DNA from: Onchidella celtica
Lineage: Eukaryota > Mollusca > Gastropoda > Systellommatophora > Onchidiidae
Length of the DNA: 64,000 nt
NCBI GenBank assembly: GCA_963931925.1
Contig: OZ007571.1
Location: 15,680,506-15,744,505, forward strand
Reading direction: 5' to 3'
A model generated the notes under the pieces. The model made no database searches. It saw only the letters and a list, made by a program, of their open reading frames with translations, and was not told the origin of the DNA. Positions 23,701 to 35,700 of the stretch are shown here, piece after piece; positions within the stretch are counted from its first letter, which is position 1, and every line of letters starts with the position of its first letter. The translations under genes and the position numbers were made by a program.

Positions 23701-23885
23701 ATGAGCTTGTGGAGACAATAGAAAGGGAAATGTTTCATTATCATAAACGGTTGATCAGTCCTTCATACCGACGGTCAATGAGGAATTTGGTGCTGAAATT
23801 GAAAAATACTGAAGATTTGAGGGCACGTGTTGTGAACAGAGAACTTGCAGTTGAGGAGCTGGTCAAACAACACAAGAAAAGCTGA
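17603..23885 (+). CDS. TCEANC2: Transcription elongation factor A N-terminal and central domain-containing protein 2 (complete)
   Basis: Four exons, 17603-17710, 20720-20861, 21969-22162 and 23694-23885, give 211 residues plus stop; human TCEANC2 has 208. All introns are GT-AG and the phases agree (0, 1, 0). The start is ATG in an AAGATGG context, and the product opens MDKFLVKTPR like the human N-terminus. The second exon opens GVVVVEDIK and, with the third (HTVNKLRKH..EEVAREAKKVYSKW), forms the TFIIS N-terminal (LW) helical bundle. The fourth (SHELVETIEREMFH..RLISPSYRR) is the truncated TFIIS central domain, ending in a Lys-rich tail. The acidic zinc-ribbon hairpin of true TFIIS is absent, as in the family, so transcript-cleavage stimulation is not expected. 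The precise role is poorly known; a nuclear elongation-associated function is inferred from domains. It lies on the same strand as MED26 and convergent with CIMIP2C. Confidence 0.93.
17711..18150 (+). other. TCEANC2 intron 1, 5' part
   Basis: Contains C- and T-runs near 17836-17858; nothing else recognised. Confidence 0.4.
18180..18260 (+). mobile_element. tRNA-derived SINE relic (+)
   Basis: Shows a box A-like word (TAGTGAACTCG, 18199-18209) and, about 20 bp on, a good box B (GGTTCGAATCT, near 18229-18239), followed by a T-rich tail. The spacing suits an RNA polymerase III internal promoter. The acceptor arms do not pair well enough for a working tRNA. It lies in the first intron of TCEANC2, in the sense orientation. 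Confidence 0.5.
18765..18872 (-). mobile_element. tRNA-derived SINE relic (-)
   Basis: On the minus strand: GGGGTCAGCAGTAGCGCAAT, with a box A-like TAGCGCAATGACTAG, then a box B-like GGTTCAATCC, then a T/A-rich end. This looks like the tRNA-related head of a SINE. A functional tRNA is unlikely because the T-loop is one base short and the arms are imperfect. It is a different sequence from the SINE relic about 600 bp upstream. Confidence 0.45.
19263..19993 (+). mobile_element. 5'-truncated L2/CR1-like LINE with 13-bp target-site duplication
   Basis: The inserted segment 19276-19980 is bounded by identical 13-bp words TAGTAATAGCCTT at 19263-19275 and 19981-19993. It ends in an (ATT)n tail. It encodes the C-terminal part of a LINE reverse transcriptase followed by a zinc finger, with about 145 bp of 3' UTR. 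Same orientation as TCEANC2, in its first intron. Confidence 0.85.
19297..19836 (+). pseudogene. LINE reverse transcriptase C-terminus with C2H2 zinc finger
   Basis: A frame of about 179 codons, open but truncated at the 5' end. It reads CLRKILRIKWQDKIPDTEVL, then LRWAGHVVRMPDSRLP, then KRRYKDTLKQSLK, the usual thumb/C-terminal region of non-LTR reverse transcriptases. It ends in a clear C2H2 finger: C-x2-C at CHLCG, and H-x3-H at SHMRSH, 12 residues apart. Such terminal fingers are thought to bind element RNA or target DNA. No polymerase motifs are present, so it is non-functional as an enzyme. The stop precedes a typical short 3' UTR. Confidence 0.85.
20446..20575 (+). mobile_element. LINE reverse transcriptase fragment (motif A region)
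   Basis: The plus strand reads TPLLHVVNDLLNESDAGK then VLALLDLAAAFDTLHH, matching the palm motif A region ('LLDLSAAFDTIDH') of CR1/Jockey-type LINEs. Only about 43 codons are recognisable before a stop. It is a small independent relic, since it precedes the position of the fragment at 19297-19836 in LINE protein order yet lies downstream of it. Confidence 0.7.
20720..20861 (+). CDS. TCEANC2: TCEANC2 exon 2
   Basis: The acceptor CTATCCAG ends at 20719 and the donor is GTTTGT. Encodes GVVVVEDIKHLKAKLELS... to LLETKI, the first helices of the TFIIS N-domain. Ends in phase 1; the split Gly codon completes in the next exon. Confidence 0.9.
20862..21968 (+). other. TCEANC2 intron 2
   Basis: No features beyond T-runs near 20871-20885, a G-run at 20985-20995 and a short CA tract near 21114-21124. 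Confidence 0.5.
21969..22162 (+). CDS. TCEANC2: TCEANC2 exon 3
   Basis: Completes Gly then encodes HTVNKLRKHPDEEVAREAKK ... EVKCDKKTESMR, covering the end of the TFIIS N-domain and the linker into the central domain. The donor GTACAT follows GAG at phase 0. Confidence 0.9.
22163..23693 (+). other. TCEANC2 intron 3
   Basis: No gene seen. 22510-22555 contains a ~45-bp sequence repeated at 59197-59242. Confidence 0.5.
22510..22555 (+). repeat. Short dispersed repeat, copy 1
   Basis: Contains TTTCTCGAGAGCCTCAGTAT followed by AATGCTGTTGGCC; nearly the same at 59197-59242 with a few substitutions. The family is unknown. Confidence 0.6.
23694..23885 (+). CDS. TCEANC2: TCEANC2 exon 4 (terminal)
   Basis: The acceptor TTTTCAG ends at 23693. 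Encodes SHELVETIEREMFHYHKRLI ... VEELVKQHKKS and TGA. This is the shortened TFIIS central domain of the family. Confidence 0.92.
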   Translation, partial: RSHELVETIEREMFHYHKRLISPSYRRSMRNLVLKLKNTEDLRARVVNRELAVEELVKQHKKS

Positions 23886-26392
23886 TGTTTATTAATTTTG
23901 TCTTGTAATTGTATATTTTGTGTCAAAAATGTCATTTTATACTTATGCACGTCTGAAAGTGGTTAGTGTGTCTTTTACAGTGTTAAAAGTAACGAATGTG
24001 AGCCTATGAAGTATGCATCATTTTTTTTGGTTTTTTTTGTACTTGTAGTTTATTTAGTGAAATTTTTTCAACACATCGTCTTTATATGGCATAATTCCCA
24101 ATATAAAGGTAGAAAAAAAACACTAATGATTTTATTTCATGTATCATAATACTTAGTTGAAAAGTGATACTGAAAAGTCCCACTTAATCTTTGTTAAATT
24201 CAGTTTTGTGATGATTAAAAGAAACTTAGTCATTCAAAATCATAATCCAGATAGAAAGATAGAGCACATTTCATTCTGTAACATAATGATAGAAAGAAAG
24301 TGAATCTGACCGAGATTGGATACTGCCTCTTTCCATAATGGCAGAGTTCTTTGATGAATGATAGCAATATTACAATAATAGTGTTTTGAAATTTATTCTT
24401 ACTATATTACATATTAGGCCATGTCTTATGATTACTACCAGGCTTACCATGACACAAATTGTAATTGAAACTGGGATTTTGTTGAACTAATAGTGGGTTG
24501 AACAGTTTGTTTTTTTTTCTTACAATTAGACATATTTTTCTGTTACTGTTGAGGGATCAAGTATCACAACTTTCATTTTTGTGCTTGAACATGAAAAACA
24601 GAGGAGTGCATACTGAAAGAGGAGTGCATACTGAAACAGCCCCAGCTGAGGAGCTGAGTACACCTTGTCCAACCAGCTATTTTTCAGCGTTGAACTTGAT
24701 AACCTCCTCCATCTAAAAAAAAAAATGTAAGCTGCTTAATCTTAATCGGTTACTTTTAAAGTTTTGCTTAGAAGTAGAAGTCTCATTCATTATTCTGCTC
24801 CGAAGAAACCACACACTTGGAGGAATGCAGTCAAGATAGGGCAGTGTAGAGAAGAGTTAGGGATAGACATAATGCATTTGGCACTGCATTCCTAGCCAGA
24901 CTGTCATGTTTAGACTGACATTAGTTACAGTAACCCATTAGAGTCGCCTTTCCCTCATATTTATTTAAATAGCCTGGCTGGACACAGAATATTTAGCTGA
25001 ATGTGGTAGAGATGGATTGATTTGTTTTGGGACACTGACAGTCTGGGGACTAGGAGGATCCATTTCTTGGCTGATCCTCTTTGATATAGGACAAAGCCAC
25101 CAAGGGTGCAATAATTTGGATATTAAATATCCACAGTGTATTTTTATGATATCGTCATGGTCATTCCACAATTGCCTCAGTCATTTTTTTGGTGTTTGAG
25201 ATGAAATGTTCACCTTAATCAGAGACTCACATTGCACTGTTCAACAGTTATAATGTTTTGTTTTGTTGACTTATGGGTTTTTAAATGAAAACCCGCATCC
25301 ACCTGAATCACCAGTTTAGACTTATTAGGGGAGCACACTGTAGTTACAAAGCCAAATCAAGAAAATACTGAGTCGTGTTCGCTGTTCAGTTAGTTTTTTA
25401 TGTGAAATACCATGTTACCCTAACAACAGCTACCACTATTGGATAGTGTATTTAATGTAAACAGTTTTCTTTGATTTTCAAAAATAACGCCAAAACAAAA
25501 CATGACTTAGGCAATTGTGGAATGACAATGACATTATTTCAAGGGGTGCCTGCGCAAAGACGCTATCGCCAGTTTTGTAAATTTTACAGGAGAGCAATTT
25601 GAAAGTTTGACATGAAGTATCATATGTCTTTTACAACCTTTAAATCCTTATCAATAATTGGGTCGATTAATTCAATAATGGAATTCACATCCTGTCAAAA
25701 TGTAGTACTCACCAAAGTGAAACAGAATGCAAAAAAAACCAAATATCGAAAATGTTCGAGTTACAGTGTTTGCACTGGCACCCCTTGATTTGTTCTCTGT
25801 ACTTGAGTTTCATTCCTTATGTGATAAAAAACTGACATCAATCAGCTGTACAAATATTCCTTCAGGTGAAATAAACAAGTCAGAACACATCAAGGCTTTG
25901 TTTTTCACCCATTTTATACATCATACTTACAAATCGATGCTAATAATTAGTTACATGAAGGGCCAAATGATCTTGAGAAAAATAACACACAGGGAAATGT
26001 TTCAGTTTTGAGCTCCTACAGCCATCAGCACTTGAATGACCACAGGCGTTAAGAACGAAACAACAGGATTTCAGAGTGCAAGACGTGCAAAATATATAAA
26101 TAAATAATGTACAAAACATTACAACCACAAGAAATATAACTTCAGTATTTAAATATCACTGTGAAGTTTTCTTTCATTACAAAGCTATGTTCAGTAGCTA
26201 TGTTCATTGACACAAAACTGTTTGCATTTTAAGCAAGGTATCTCCTGCATGCAAGAGAAGGAAGGTAAACATGTACAACAAAGTATTAACAAGGCTGATT
26301 TAGCCAAGATGAGAGAATGCATAATTACAGTGTGTGTGATAAACACTGCATTTCCACTAAGGCAAAACATTTAGAAAGTATAGAAAGATTAA
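23886..26392. other. Intergenic region between convergent TCEANC2 and CIMIP2C
   Basis: Holds the TCEANC2 3' UTR (the AATATA variant at 24100 is a possible poly(A) signal) and the end of CIMIP2C. A direct duplication of AGAGGAGTGCATACTGAA occurs near 24600-24636. No gene recognised. Confidence 0.4.
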
Positions 26393-26398
26393 TTTATT
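26393..26398 (-). terminator. Candidate CIMIP2C poly(A) signal
   Basis: AATAAA on the minus strand, about 182 bases after the CIMIP2C stop codon. The position suits a short 3' UTR. The region is AT-rich, so a chance match is quite possible. Confidence 0.35.
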
Positions 26399-26579
26399 GA
26401 CAGTTGTGAACATAATTTTAAGAAAAGAAATATTACAAATTGCCTATTCTGACAGCCACTGTAATGACCAAATTTAGTACAACAAATAATGTGTCTGGGC
26501 TTTGTGGAATATTGAATGGGTGATAATTTAAAAAAAATTGTGCTAAATAATAAAAATCAAGGTTCCAAAATGTCTGATG

Positions 26580-26727
26580 TTATCGCTTCTCAAAAATGAC
26601 ATCTCTCATGGCTCTGTCATGTTGAGATGATGAAAGAACAGGCCTGGTCAACAGTGGTTCTCTTCGGGCGGCATGATCCAAATGTGGTAGGTTGATGTCA
26701 TCACAGTATTTGGTGGACAAAATAATG
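26580..26727 (-). CDS. CIMIP2C: CIMIP2C exon 4 (terminal)
   Basis: The acceptor CCCTTTTCAG ends at 26728; the TAA stop is at 26580-26582. One base completes the split codon, then 48 codons: [15 protein letters not shown] ... [11 protein letters not shown]. Assigned from phase, exact total length and the C-terminal resemblance; the middle is divergent. Confidence 0.7.
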
Positions 26728-29700
26728 CTGAAAAGGGCAAAACTGATTGGTTATTGTCACCAAAAATAAAAGAGATCATCAGGATACCATACTTCTGTAC
26801 AAAAGCTCACCATTTTCCCAGTTGTCCTAAGAATTGTATTGCTGATAGCAAAATAAAATTCTCTTAATTAAGTGTTAGGCAAAGCAGGTGATACCTTTAG
26901 ATAAAAACTAAGACATGTAAACTTGTACACAATTAAATGACTTTAATTTATAGTGTCCACACAGATTACCTGATTTTATGTCCTTTCTGTTGCATATAAA
27001 AGGAAAGCACTTGAGCTGATGAAATTATTCAGCTTACCTGTATTTTATATTTTCTTCCTTTCCTCAGATGATAATGATTTAATTCAATTTTTAAGTTACA
27101 TATCAGTTTGGTGAGGTGAGGGTGGAAGGTGGAAATTCTTGATACCCTATTTGTATCATGAAAACATTTTAGAAGTTGTTCTTTTTGCCATTTCTAACTG
27201 AGATCCCTGAAAATTAGTACTGAGTATTGCACCACTATAGACATCACGAAACATAACTTAGGCCCCACACAGAATAGTTCTATAATATATCACAGCACAG
27301 TTTTTGATGAATGTTACGAAAATATTTCTACAATGGTTGTAGTAATATCATATGTGTGCGGAAGTAGTAATACTCTAGTATGCTCACAAACAAAAAAAGA
27401 GTCCAACTTGAACCTTCTTAAGGTTTCAATGATGGATGCATTAAGTATACTGGTTTTAATTCAGTTGCTATGACATAAATAGCATACTAAACACATGTTG
27501 AAAGACAAACGATTTTGCGGTAAATATTACTTCCCCGGGCCTTCTAATTACTATCCTGTGCAAATAAACTTTTCTCATTTGAAAACTAACAAGTAGAATA
27601 TTTTATGCATAAATTGAAGTTCCAAATAAAAATTAGCTTCGTGCAATTTTGTAGCTTTTGATTATTACAAGTATGTGTATAACCTTAAAAAATAAACATT
27701 TCAGGAAAAATCGTATGTAAGAAATCTGCCCCCAACACTGTTTTTCCTGATGAAAAAGACTAATAAGTAAATGAACTTAGAAACTGAAGTATAGACACTA
27801 TAAGTTTTCATACACATGCTCCAAGGAGTAAAAATTATGTGCATAACAACCTCTTTAATAACATAAAATCATGAAACGACATAAGTGCGAAAGACCCTAA
27901 TGTTAAAGGAGCGAAAAAACTGTTACCTGAAGTGTATTCCTTATTGTCAATACATTTTTAGTAATGAATATAAATGAACATCTGAAATATGCTGCTCCCT
28001 ATTAATCAACAGAAAAAATAAAATTCTTCAAGGACTTCATAGAATATGTCGCAAAAAGAGTTGTCATCTGTGTTTGTGGGAGTTCAAAGGTCAAAGATCT
28101 AAGATTTTAATAATAATTGACTATTCTGCCTCACATGGAATGTAGTGGAACAGGAGGTAATATATCAGCATAATACATTTGTGTACACTCAAAACTTTGG
28201 TGTAAATTTTAATATGAACATCTCAGAATAAATTGCCTAATCAATTTTATTTTGAAGTTCATACTGGTATTGGTAATTTCTTTCTTCAGTGAAGATGAAG
28301 AACAATGCAAAGCAGCACTGAGATCTACAATCTCAACTATTCAATGAAATTAAAAGAAGTAGGCTGTCAAAGCAAATCTCAGCAGAACAGGAAAGGACAA
28401 CTGTGATTTAAAATTTCTAATGACATGAGCACTTCATGAATGAGCGTTCTTTGTACATGTACCTGTATTTGAGACAGACTTTCCAGTTTCCTCGCTCCTA
28501 GTACATATATATTAAACTGTTATATTTTTAAATATAAAACAGTAGATTTTTTTTTCACCAAGTAGCAGAAAGTACATGTACTTCATTTATAGGTTAGATA
28601 GCTATATATCTATACATAAATACCACAAACCTGTGTATGAATAAATTTTGGCTCTGTTTATTACAGAGAAGTAATGACAGGGAAATTCGATTAACTAAGA
28701 CTAAGAGTCCCATCAAATATCAACGCATTATACCTTGAAATGAACCTTTGTTGAAGACAGATAGATTATCATCACAGCACCATATCCAAATACCCACATA
28801 ATTCCTGAATCAAAATGATGAGTTAGCGAAGGAAGCATGTGGACTTACCATGAAACAGGCTTGGGATGAGAGCTGACGGAGAACACTCACTGGCGAGGTC
28901 TGATGTGACACACAGTAGCATTGTTAGTGACACACTTTTTGTGTTATACACTCAATTCAACAAATAATGAAGTGTTCAGGACAGCATGCACAGCAGAAAA
29001 ATTCCTTTTTCTCTCATAAAAAAAATGAAAACTTGAACAATATTTTTTCTCTTGACTTTTCTAAATGTAGATTCATTTATGAAACGATTTAGGCAACAAG
29101 TTCTTCAATATGAGTTAACTGAATAGATTTTACATGTATTTCAAAATGTTACCTCACAATTTTCTCATATAATGTTATGAAAATAATTGTTATTGCTGAA
29201 GTGAAATTGATTCATAATGCATCACCACAATTGTGGCATTTTAGGACATCATCCTTTACTACCAGTTAGGTGCGTGACAGTTGTTGGGAACAAATATGAA
29301 AATCTGGGCAACCTGATCCAGCTGGTCTTCCATATCACATCTACAACTTTGTCCTTAGTAATACTGATTACCAACAGTCTTCAAAATTAATAATTTTCAT
29401 CACAACCATTGGAAAACCTGTACTGTTTATCAGTCCCACCAAATACATGTTAGGCATTCAACAGAAGAATTTTCTTTAGTTTCTGACATGTCAGCTGGTC
29501 AAACTATCAAAAATTGACACAGGATCTATCTATCATTAGTTTTTAATGAACAGGTTTCCCTACCTGTGTGAATTTCTCAGAGAGCAATAAAATTTCTTAA
29601 CAGTTTCTTGCACTGACATGCACAAATTGAGCGTCGCATGGTAAAGTATTGTAACTTGTTTTTTTTTTTTAATTGAGATATTTGACAGGCTTATAGCTCA

Positions 29701-32700
29701 CAGGTTGTGTTAAAAATTGGGTGTTAAATTCTGAAAAGTAAGGGTTATATGACATTTTTCTTTTTAAAATATCATAATTACATGTATAGTGATAAAGAAA
29801 ATTATTCAGACTTTTGCTTCTCTTGAAAAATTTGTAAAAAAACCAAGTTACGTGTACAGTAGTTTACACACAACCCTCAAAATGAAATTGGCTTGCTTTT
29901 TTTTTCCAATTTGGATCCCAAGGATTTTCCTTGCTAATGTCGTAGTTGAAAAAAGGTGTTACAAAAATAATTAGTATCTCTTATCATTTCATTAACTTGT
30001 AAATGTCAAAGTATGAATAAAATCACATATTTATTTACCTCTTTACTCAGAATAAAAATTCAGCACCTTTATGTTCAATGGAAAATAACATTTTTTATGC
30101 AAACATCAAAACACTACATTATACATAGAATACTCATCCTCAAATTGTACATTAATGAGACATTTCTCAATAGTCTTAAAAAAATATTAGATTCAACTGC
30201 ACCTCTGATAATACACTTATTCTGTTGCTGTTACATAAAATATCATAAATTATTCTGTTTCTGAGCATGATTTAGCATTGATAAGTTGCATGATATGAAA
30301 CATTCTATATTCTCTTTAGTCGAAAATATATATAATTATCCCAAATGCTGAGAAATTCAATATTTGCACCACTCTTTTCTTTACACAGTATTTCAGTGAA
30401 GCTTAACAATGTATTTACTAATTTCAAGAATAGTGCTAGGGATATATTCCTCACTAATTTGCTGTTTATAATACAGAGACACTCAGAAATTCATGATCGA
30501 AGATTAACATTGTGGAGATCTGCAGGATACCTAATGCAGAAAGTTAAGATTCAGCAACTGATATTTACTCCAAAGAAATGAACTGGCAAAATGCTCATCA
30601 TAACATGTATTATGAATGCAACATTACACTCCACAGTGCTTCAGAAGCAATGTCATTCTTAAAAAATACATCAGTGTGGAAGTCCAACCATTTATATTAG
30701 TATGCTCACGAAAAACAATCCAATCAACTGCACACAGTAAGACTCACAAAGGAATGTTTCGCTTGAACTGTTCCTCCCCTGAAACAGGGATGCTGAAGAA
30801 ATCCACACTCTTCACTGTGCCACTCTTGTCTGCATAGTGTTCACGGTGTGCTTGTGCCAGCTAAAAGCAAAGTGAAGAAATCAAATCAGTCATAGGCAAA
30901 TGTAACTTCAGTGTGGACTATCTTTCTGTGGTGGTAAAATTTACAATACATCTTCCCAATCATTTTACAGAAAGAAAAGAAACTAAATTCAAGAAAACAA
31001 ACTGATTTCCATTTCTTTGGACACTGGTGGAATAGATCCAACTACTTTCACAACTGTACAGGTAGGGATCCTTGCCCACAACCACTTTTGCCTTCAATCC
31101 TAATCCCCCTTTAACTCTCCACCAGAGATTCAGATGGGGCCCAATCTGGCCCATTCCAACTTACACAATACTGATATAGAAACATGTTGCCAAAATACAC
31201 TGTACGTCAACTCTTTTTTTGCCAGACTAAGATCATAACGCCCGTGCAGATGCGGGGCTCTCTTGTAGAAGAGGGACAGCAGAGAATACATCTGACGTGA
31301 TACTGCGTGTCGTAAGAGGCGACTAAAGGTGCAAAGGTCCTGGTCTCCCGAGAAGAGCCAGTTGGCGGTGGGCCAACTACCCACCCTGTAAAAATAAACC
31401 AGTTACAGAAACACAAGCAAATACTTCAAATCAGTCTTTTATCTTGGGAGAAGGGGGAGCATCTGCACCTGTAGATTCAATGAAGGACAATGGACAAAGC
31501 CGAAAGGACGCCACTGGCCCGACTGCTCCTTCATCAAGCAAGTCACTCCGGATTGCGTCGTGGAATGTCCGCTCCATGTATGAAGCAGGAAAGAGTGCCC
31601 AGGTTACAATGGAGATGAGGCGATACAGACTGCACATACTTGGAGTTAGCGAGACCCGCTGGATACAGTCCGGACTGAAACAACTTAATACTGGGGAAAA
31701 GATTTTGTATTCTGGAAGGGAGGACAAAAAGCATACAGAAGGAGTAGCGATCATCTTGAGCAAGCACGCCCAGAGGTCACTGAGGGGATGGGAACCCTAT
31801 GGAAGGAGAATTATATTGGCATCATTTACTACTAAGAACAAGAACATCAACATGAACATTGTGCAGATATACGCCCCAACAAATGAAGCAACCGATGAGG
31901 ACAAGGACGACTTCTACAACCAGCTTCAGGAAATAGTTGACACATTGCCAAGAAAAGATGTGAACATTATAATGGGAGACGCCAATGCCAAGATAGGACA
32001 GGACAATACAGGGTATGAGGACATTATGGGGTGCAATGGTTTAGGACAAATGAATGAGAATGGAGAGCGGTTTGCAAGTTTCTGCGCATTTAACAGCTAT
32101 GTGATTGGAGGTTCAGTATTCCCACACAAGAGGATCCATAAGGCCACTTGGATTTCACCGGATGGAGTAACTGAAAATCAGATTGACCACTTTTGCATCA
32201 CCCGACGATTCAGACGCTCACTAGAGGATGTCATAGTACAGAGAGGAGCAGATGTTGGATCTGACCATCACATGCTGCTGGCAAGACTCAAACTCCGCCT
32301 CAAGAAACAAGGTACCAGAGCAGGAACAAAGAGGAGAAAGTTTCAAGTGAGCCTTCTGGATGGAGACAAGAAGGAAGAGTTCCAGCTGACACTGAGGAAT
32401 AGATTCAAACCCCTTGTTGACCTCGAAGAGACAGTAGATTTGGAGACTCACTGGGCTAAGGTAAAAGGAGTATTTACATCGACATGTCAGGATGTTATTG
32501 GGGAAAAGAAAGTGGAACACAAGGAATGGATCAGTCAAAAATCACTGGACTTGATAAGGATAAGAAGAGACCTAAAAGAACGGGTAAATGCAAGTCGTAC
32601 AAGAAGCTCAAGAGTTGGTAACCAGGAAGAGTACCGAGCATCAGCTAAAGAGGTCAAAAAATCAATTAAAAAAGACAAAGAGGAGTTCATAGGAATGTTA

Positions 32701-35700
32701 GCAGAGAAAGCAGAGAAGGCAGCAACAGGAGGACACATGAGGATCCTCTACCAGACTACAAAGACTCTTGCTGGAAAATATGGAAAACCTGAAGTTCCTG
32801 TCAAGGATTACAACAGGAAGGCTATTTTTGGAAAGGAAGCTCAGGCAAAAAGATGGATAGAACATTTTAACAGCCTCTTGAACAGACCTCCACCAAGCAA
32901 CCCACCCGACATTCTACCCGCAAGAAATGATTTACCGATCAGTTGCGACCCTCCGACTAAAGCAGAGATTAATGATGCCATAAAGCAGTTAAATCGAGGC
33001 AAGGCAGCTGGACCAGACCAGATCCCACCAGAGGCGCTGAAGGCAGATGCTGCTGGGGCTGCAGAGGGTCTGCACTCACTATTCTCGAGGATTTGGATCG
33101 GAGGCAAGTTTCCAAAGGACTGGAAGGAAGGACACCTCGTGAAGCTCCCAAAAAAAGGGGACCTCAGCAATTGTAGTAACTACAGAGGAATCACACTTCT
33201 CTCCATCCCAGGAAAGGTTTTCAATCGGATTATTCTCAAGCGAATACAGAATGCAACAGACCAAAAACTTCGCGAGGAGCAAGCTGGTTTCAGGAGTAAT
33301 CGATCAACCACCGACCAGATCGCCACGCTGAGAATCATAGTAGAGCAGTCGCTAGAGTGGAACTCCCAACTGATAGTGAACTTCCTTGACTACGAGAAGG
33401 CCTTTGATAGCATCGATAGAGAAACACTGTGGAGAATATTGAGACATTATGGAATCCCAGAGAAGATGGTGAATCTTATCAAGAGCATGTACGAGGGGAC
33501 AAGTTGCAGAGTCGTACATGATGGTGAGCTTACTGACAGCTTTGATATCAAGACTGGTGTTAGGCAGGGTTGTTTGCTGTCCCCATTTCTGTTTATCCTG
33601 GTGATTGATTGGCTTATGAAAGAAACCACCAGTGGAGGAAGAAATGGCATACAATGGACCCCATGGACACAGCTGGACGATCTAGATTTTGCAGATGACT
33701 TGGCACTATTGTCGCACACACACGACCAGATGCAAGCAAAGACTACAGCTCTAAACAAAATTTCAGAATCTATTGGATTGAGGATACATCCCGCGAAGTC
33801 GAAGGTCCTAAAAATTGTTGCACCCCTAAGCGAACAAGTCACAGTAGGAGATCAACCACTGGAAGATGTAGAGTCCTTCTGCTATCTTGGTAGTATCATT
33901 GACAATAAGGGAGGAACAGAGGCAGAAGTCAAAGCACGAATTGGAAAGGCACAGGCAGCTTTCACATCCTTAAGCAAGATTTGGAGAACCAAGGATATAT
34001 CTCTAAAAACAAAGCTGAGGATATTCAACTCGACCGTGAAGTCAGTCCTGTTGTATGGATGTGAGACTTGGAATGCGTCCCAGGCCTGCTTAAAGAGAAT
34101 TCAAGTTTTCATCAACAGATGTTTGAGGAAGCTACTTAAGATCAGATGGACAGACAAGGTCAGCAATGAAATTGTATGGAAAAGAACAAGACAGAGCCCA
34201 GTGAGAGAGGAAATTGGTAGGAGGCGATGGAGATGGATCGGCCACACTCTCAGGAGGCCAGGAAACAGCATCACGAAGAAGGTATTGGACTGGAATCCCC
34301 AGGGCAAGAGATCAAGAGGAAGGCCGCGCGGAACGTGGAGAAGAGCCAGAGAAAATGATGTGCAACGAAGTGGAAAGACTTGGAATAATGTAAAGAGGCT
34401 GGCCCATGATAGAGAGGGATGGAAGGTGTTTGTTGGTGGCCTATACCCTGATCCAGGGTGAGAAAGGCAATGATGATGATGATAAGATCATAAACATGGT
34501 GTTAGTGGAGTTGCTTGAATTCTACAGTTGGTCATGTGCTGGATGGCTACAACAGTGTCAAAATGGGAGAAACTGTTAAAGAAACTAACATTTCCAGCTC
34601 TGCTGACAACTACATATCCTATAACCAGCCGCACCGGAAAAAAGCGTATAGGTCGTTAATTGGTCGGTGTTTGGTAACACAAGTATCATACTTTAGCCAA
34701 ACCGGAATAAAACGTAATCCTTTTCTGCCGGTTGTTTATAGCCGTACCGTAAGAAAGCGTAATTTCCTATATAAATGCACGCTATGATACGGTCCGGCTG
34801 CTCCTCCGCAAGGTTGTGTTGCAATTTATTACGGTATGGCCGTTTTGCGGGTGGTCGTTGATTTCCGCTTAAATACGGTGCGGCCTGACTGGGCTTTCGT
34901 TCCAAGTCTACCATTACTTGACTTCTTTTTTAAGATAGGCGTATCCTGTGCAAGAATCATAGATCCAAGTTATCATCAGGTAAGACTTGCTTTTTTTTCT
35001 TGTTTTTTATTCAGTAATTAAAAAAAACAACAACACCAGTGTTGATGAATTATCAACTGTGTAACCAAACAAAATTCCCAAACATGTTAGGTTTGCTTTC
35101 ATTCAGTTGTGAGCCTCATAGCAACTTTTCTTTGTGTTTTAGCTAATGGTTTTGTTTAATGTGCAAGTGACTGCATGATTGAGTGAGTGAATGAGTGAGT
35201 GAGTGAGTTGGTGAGTAATTCATTTCTGCTACCATCACGAATAATAACAATGTATGCACTGTTTCTCCAGATAACACCAACCGATCTTGACACCCAGAGG
35301 GAAGCGCTGTCAACAAAACAAGAAAATGTGACGGAGCAGCTCAGAAGAAACTATAGTCACTTCCTCCAAGTCAACACTTACAAGCGCAGTACATGTACCA
35401 CAATACGAACTATTGCCTCTGACAGTGAAGAACAGAAGATCATTCCAGCATCCTTTTCCGAACGTCGACCCCTGGCAACGGTAGGAGATGGAAATTGTCT
35501 CTTCAATGCTGTTTCCATTGCACTGATTGGCTCAGACTATCTCGCTCAGTCGCTTCAAATCCTCACATCAATAGAATTAGGAAGAACTAAGAAGAGACTA
35601 CAACTACTTCAAAGATCCTGTCATCGGTGACAATCTGTCCATGACTGACTGTGCATGTGGTCATCACAGAGACATTCACATGGCTATGATCATCAGCGAT

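Noticed and set aside
28848-28905. Possible extra CIMIP2C exon (minus strand) with a good GTAAGT donor
   Set aside because: In the frame required by exon 3 it either stops at once or leaves a phase that cannot join the terminal exon; skipping it gives an exact in-frame 201-residue protein.
31444-31479. Upstream TTG start for the RTE protein
   Set aside because: Eukaryotic translation would use the first ATG at 31480; the frame is merely open upstream.
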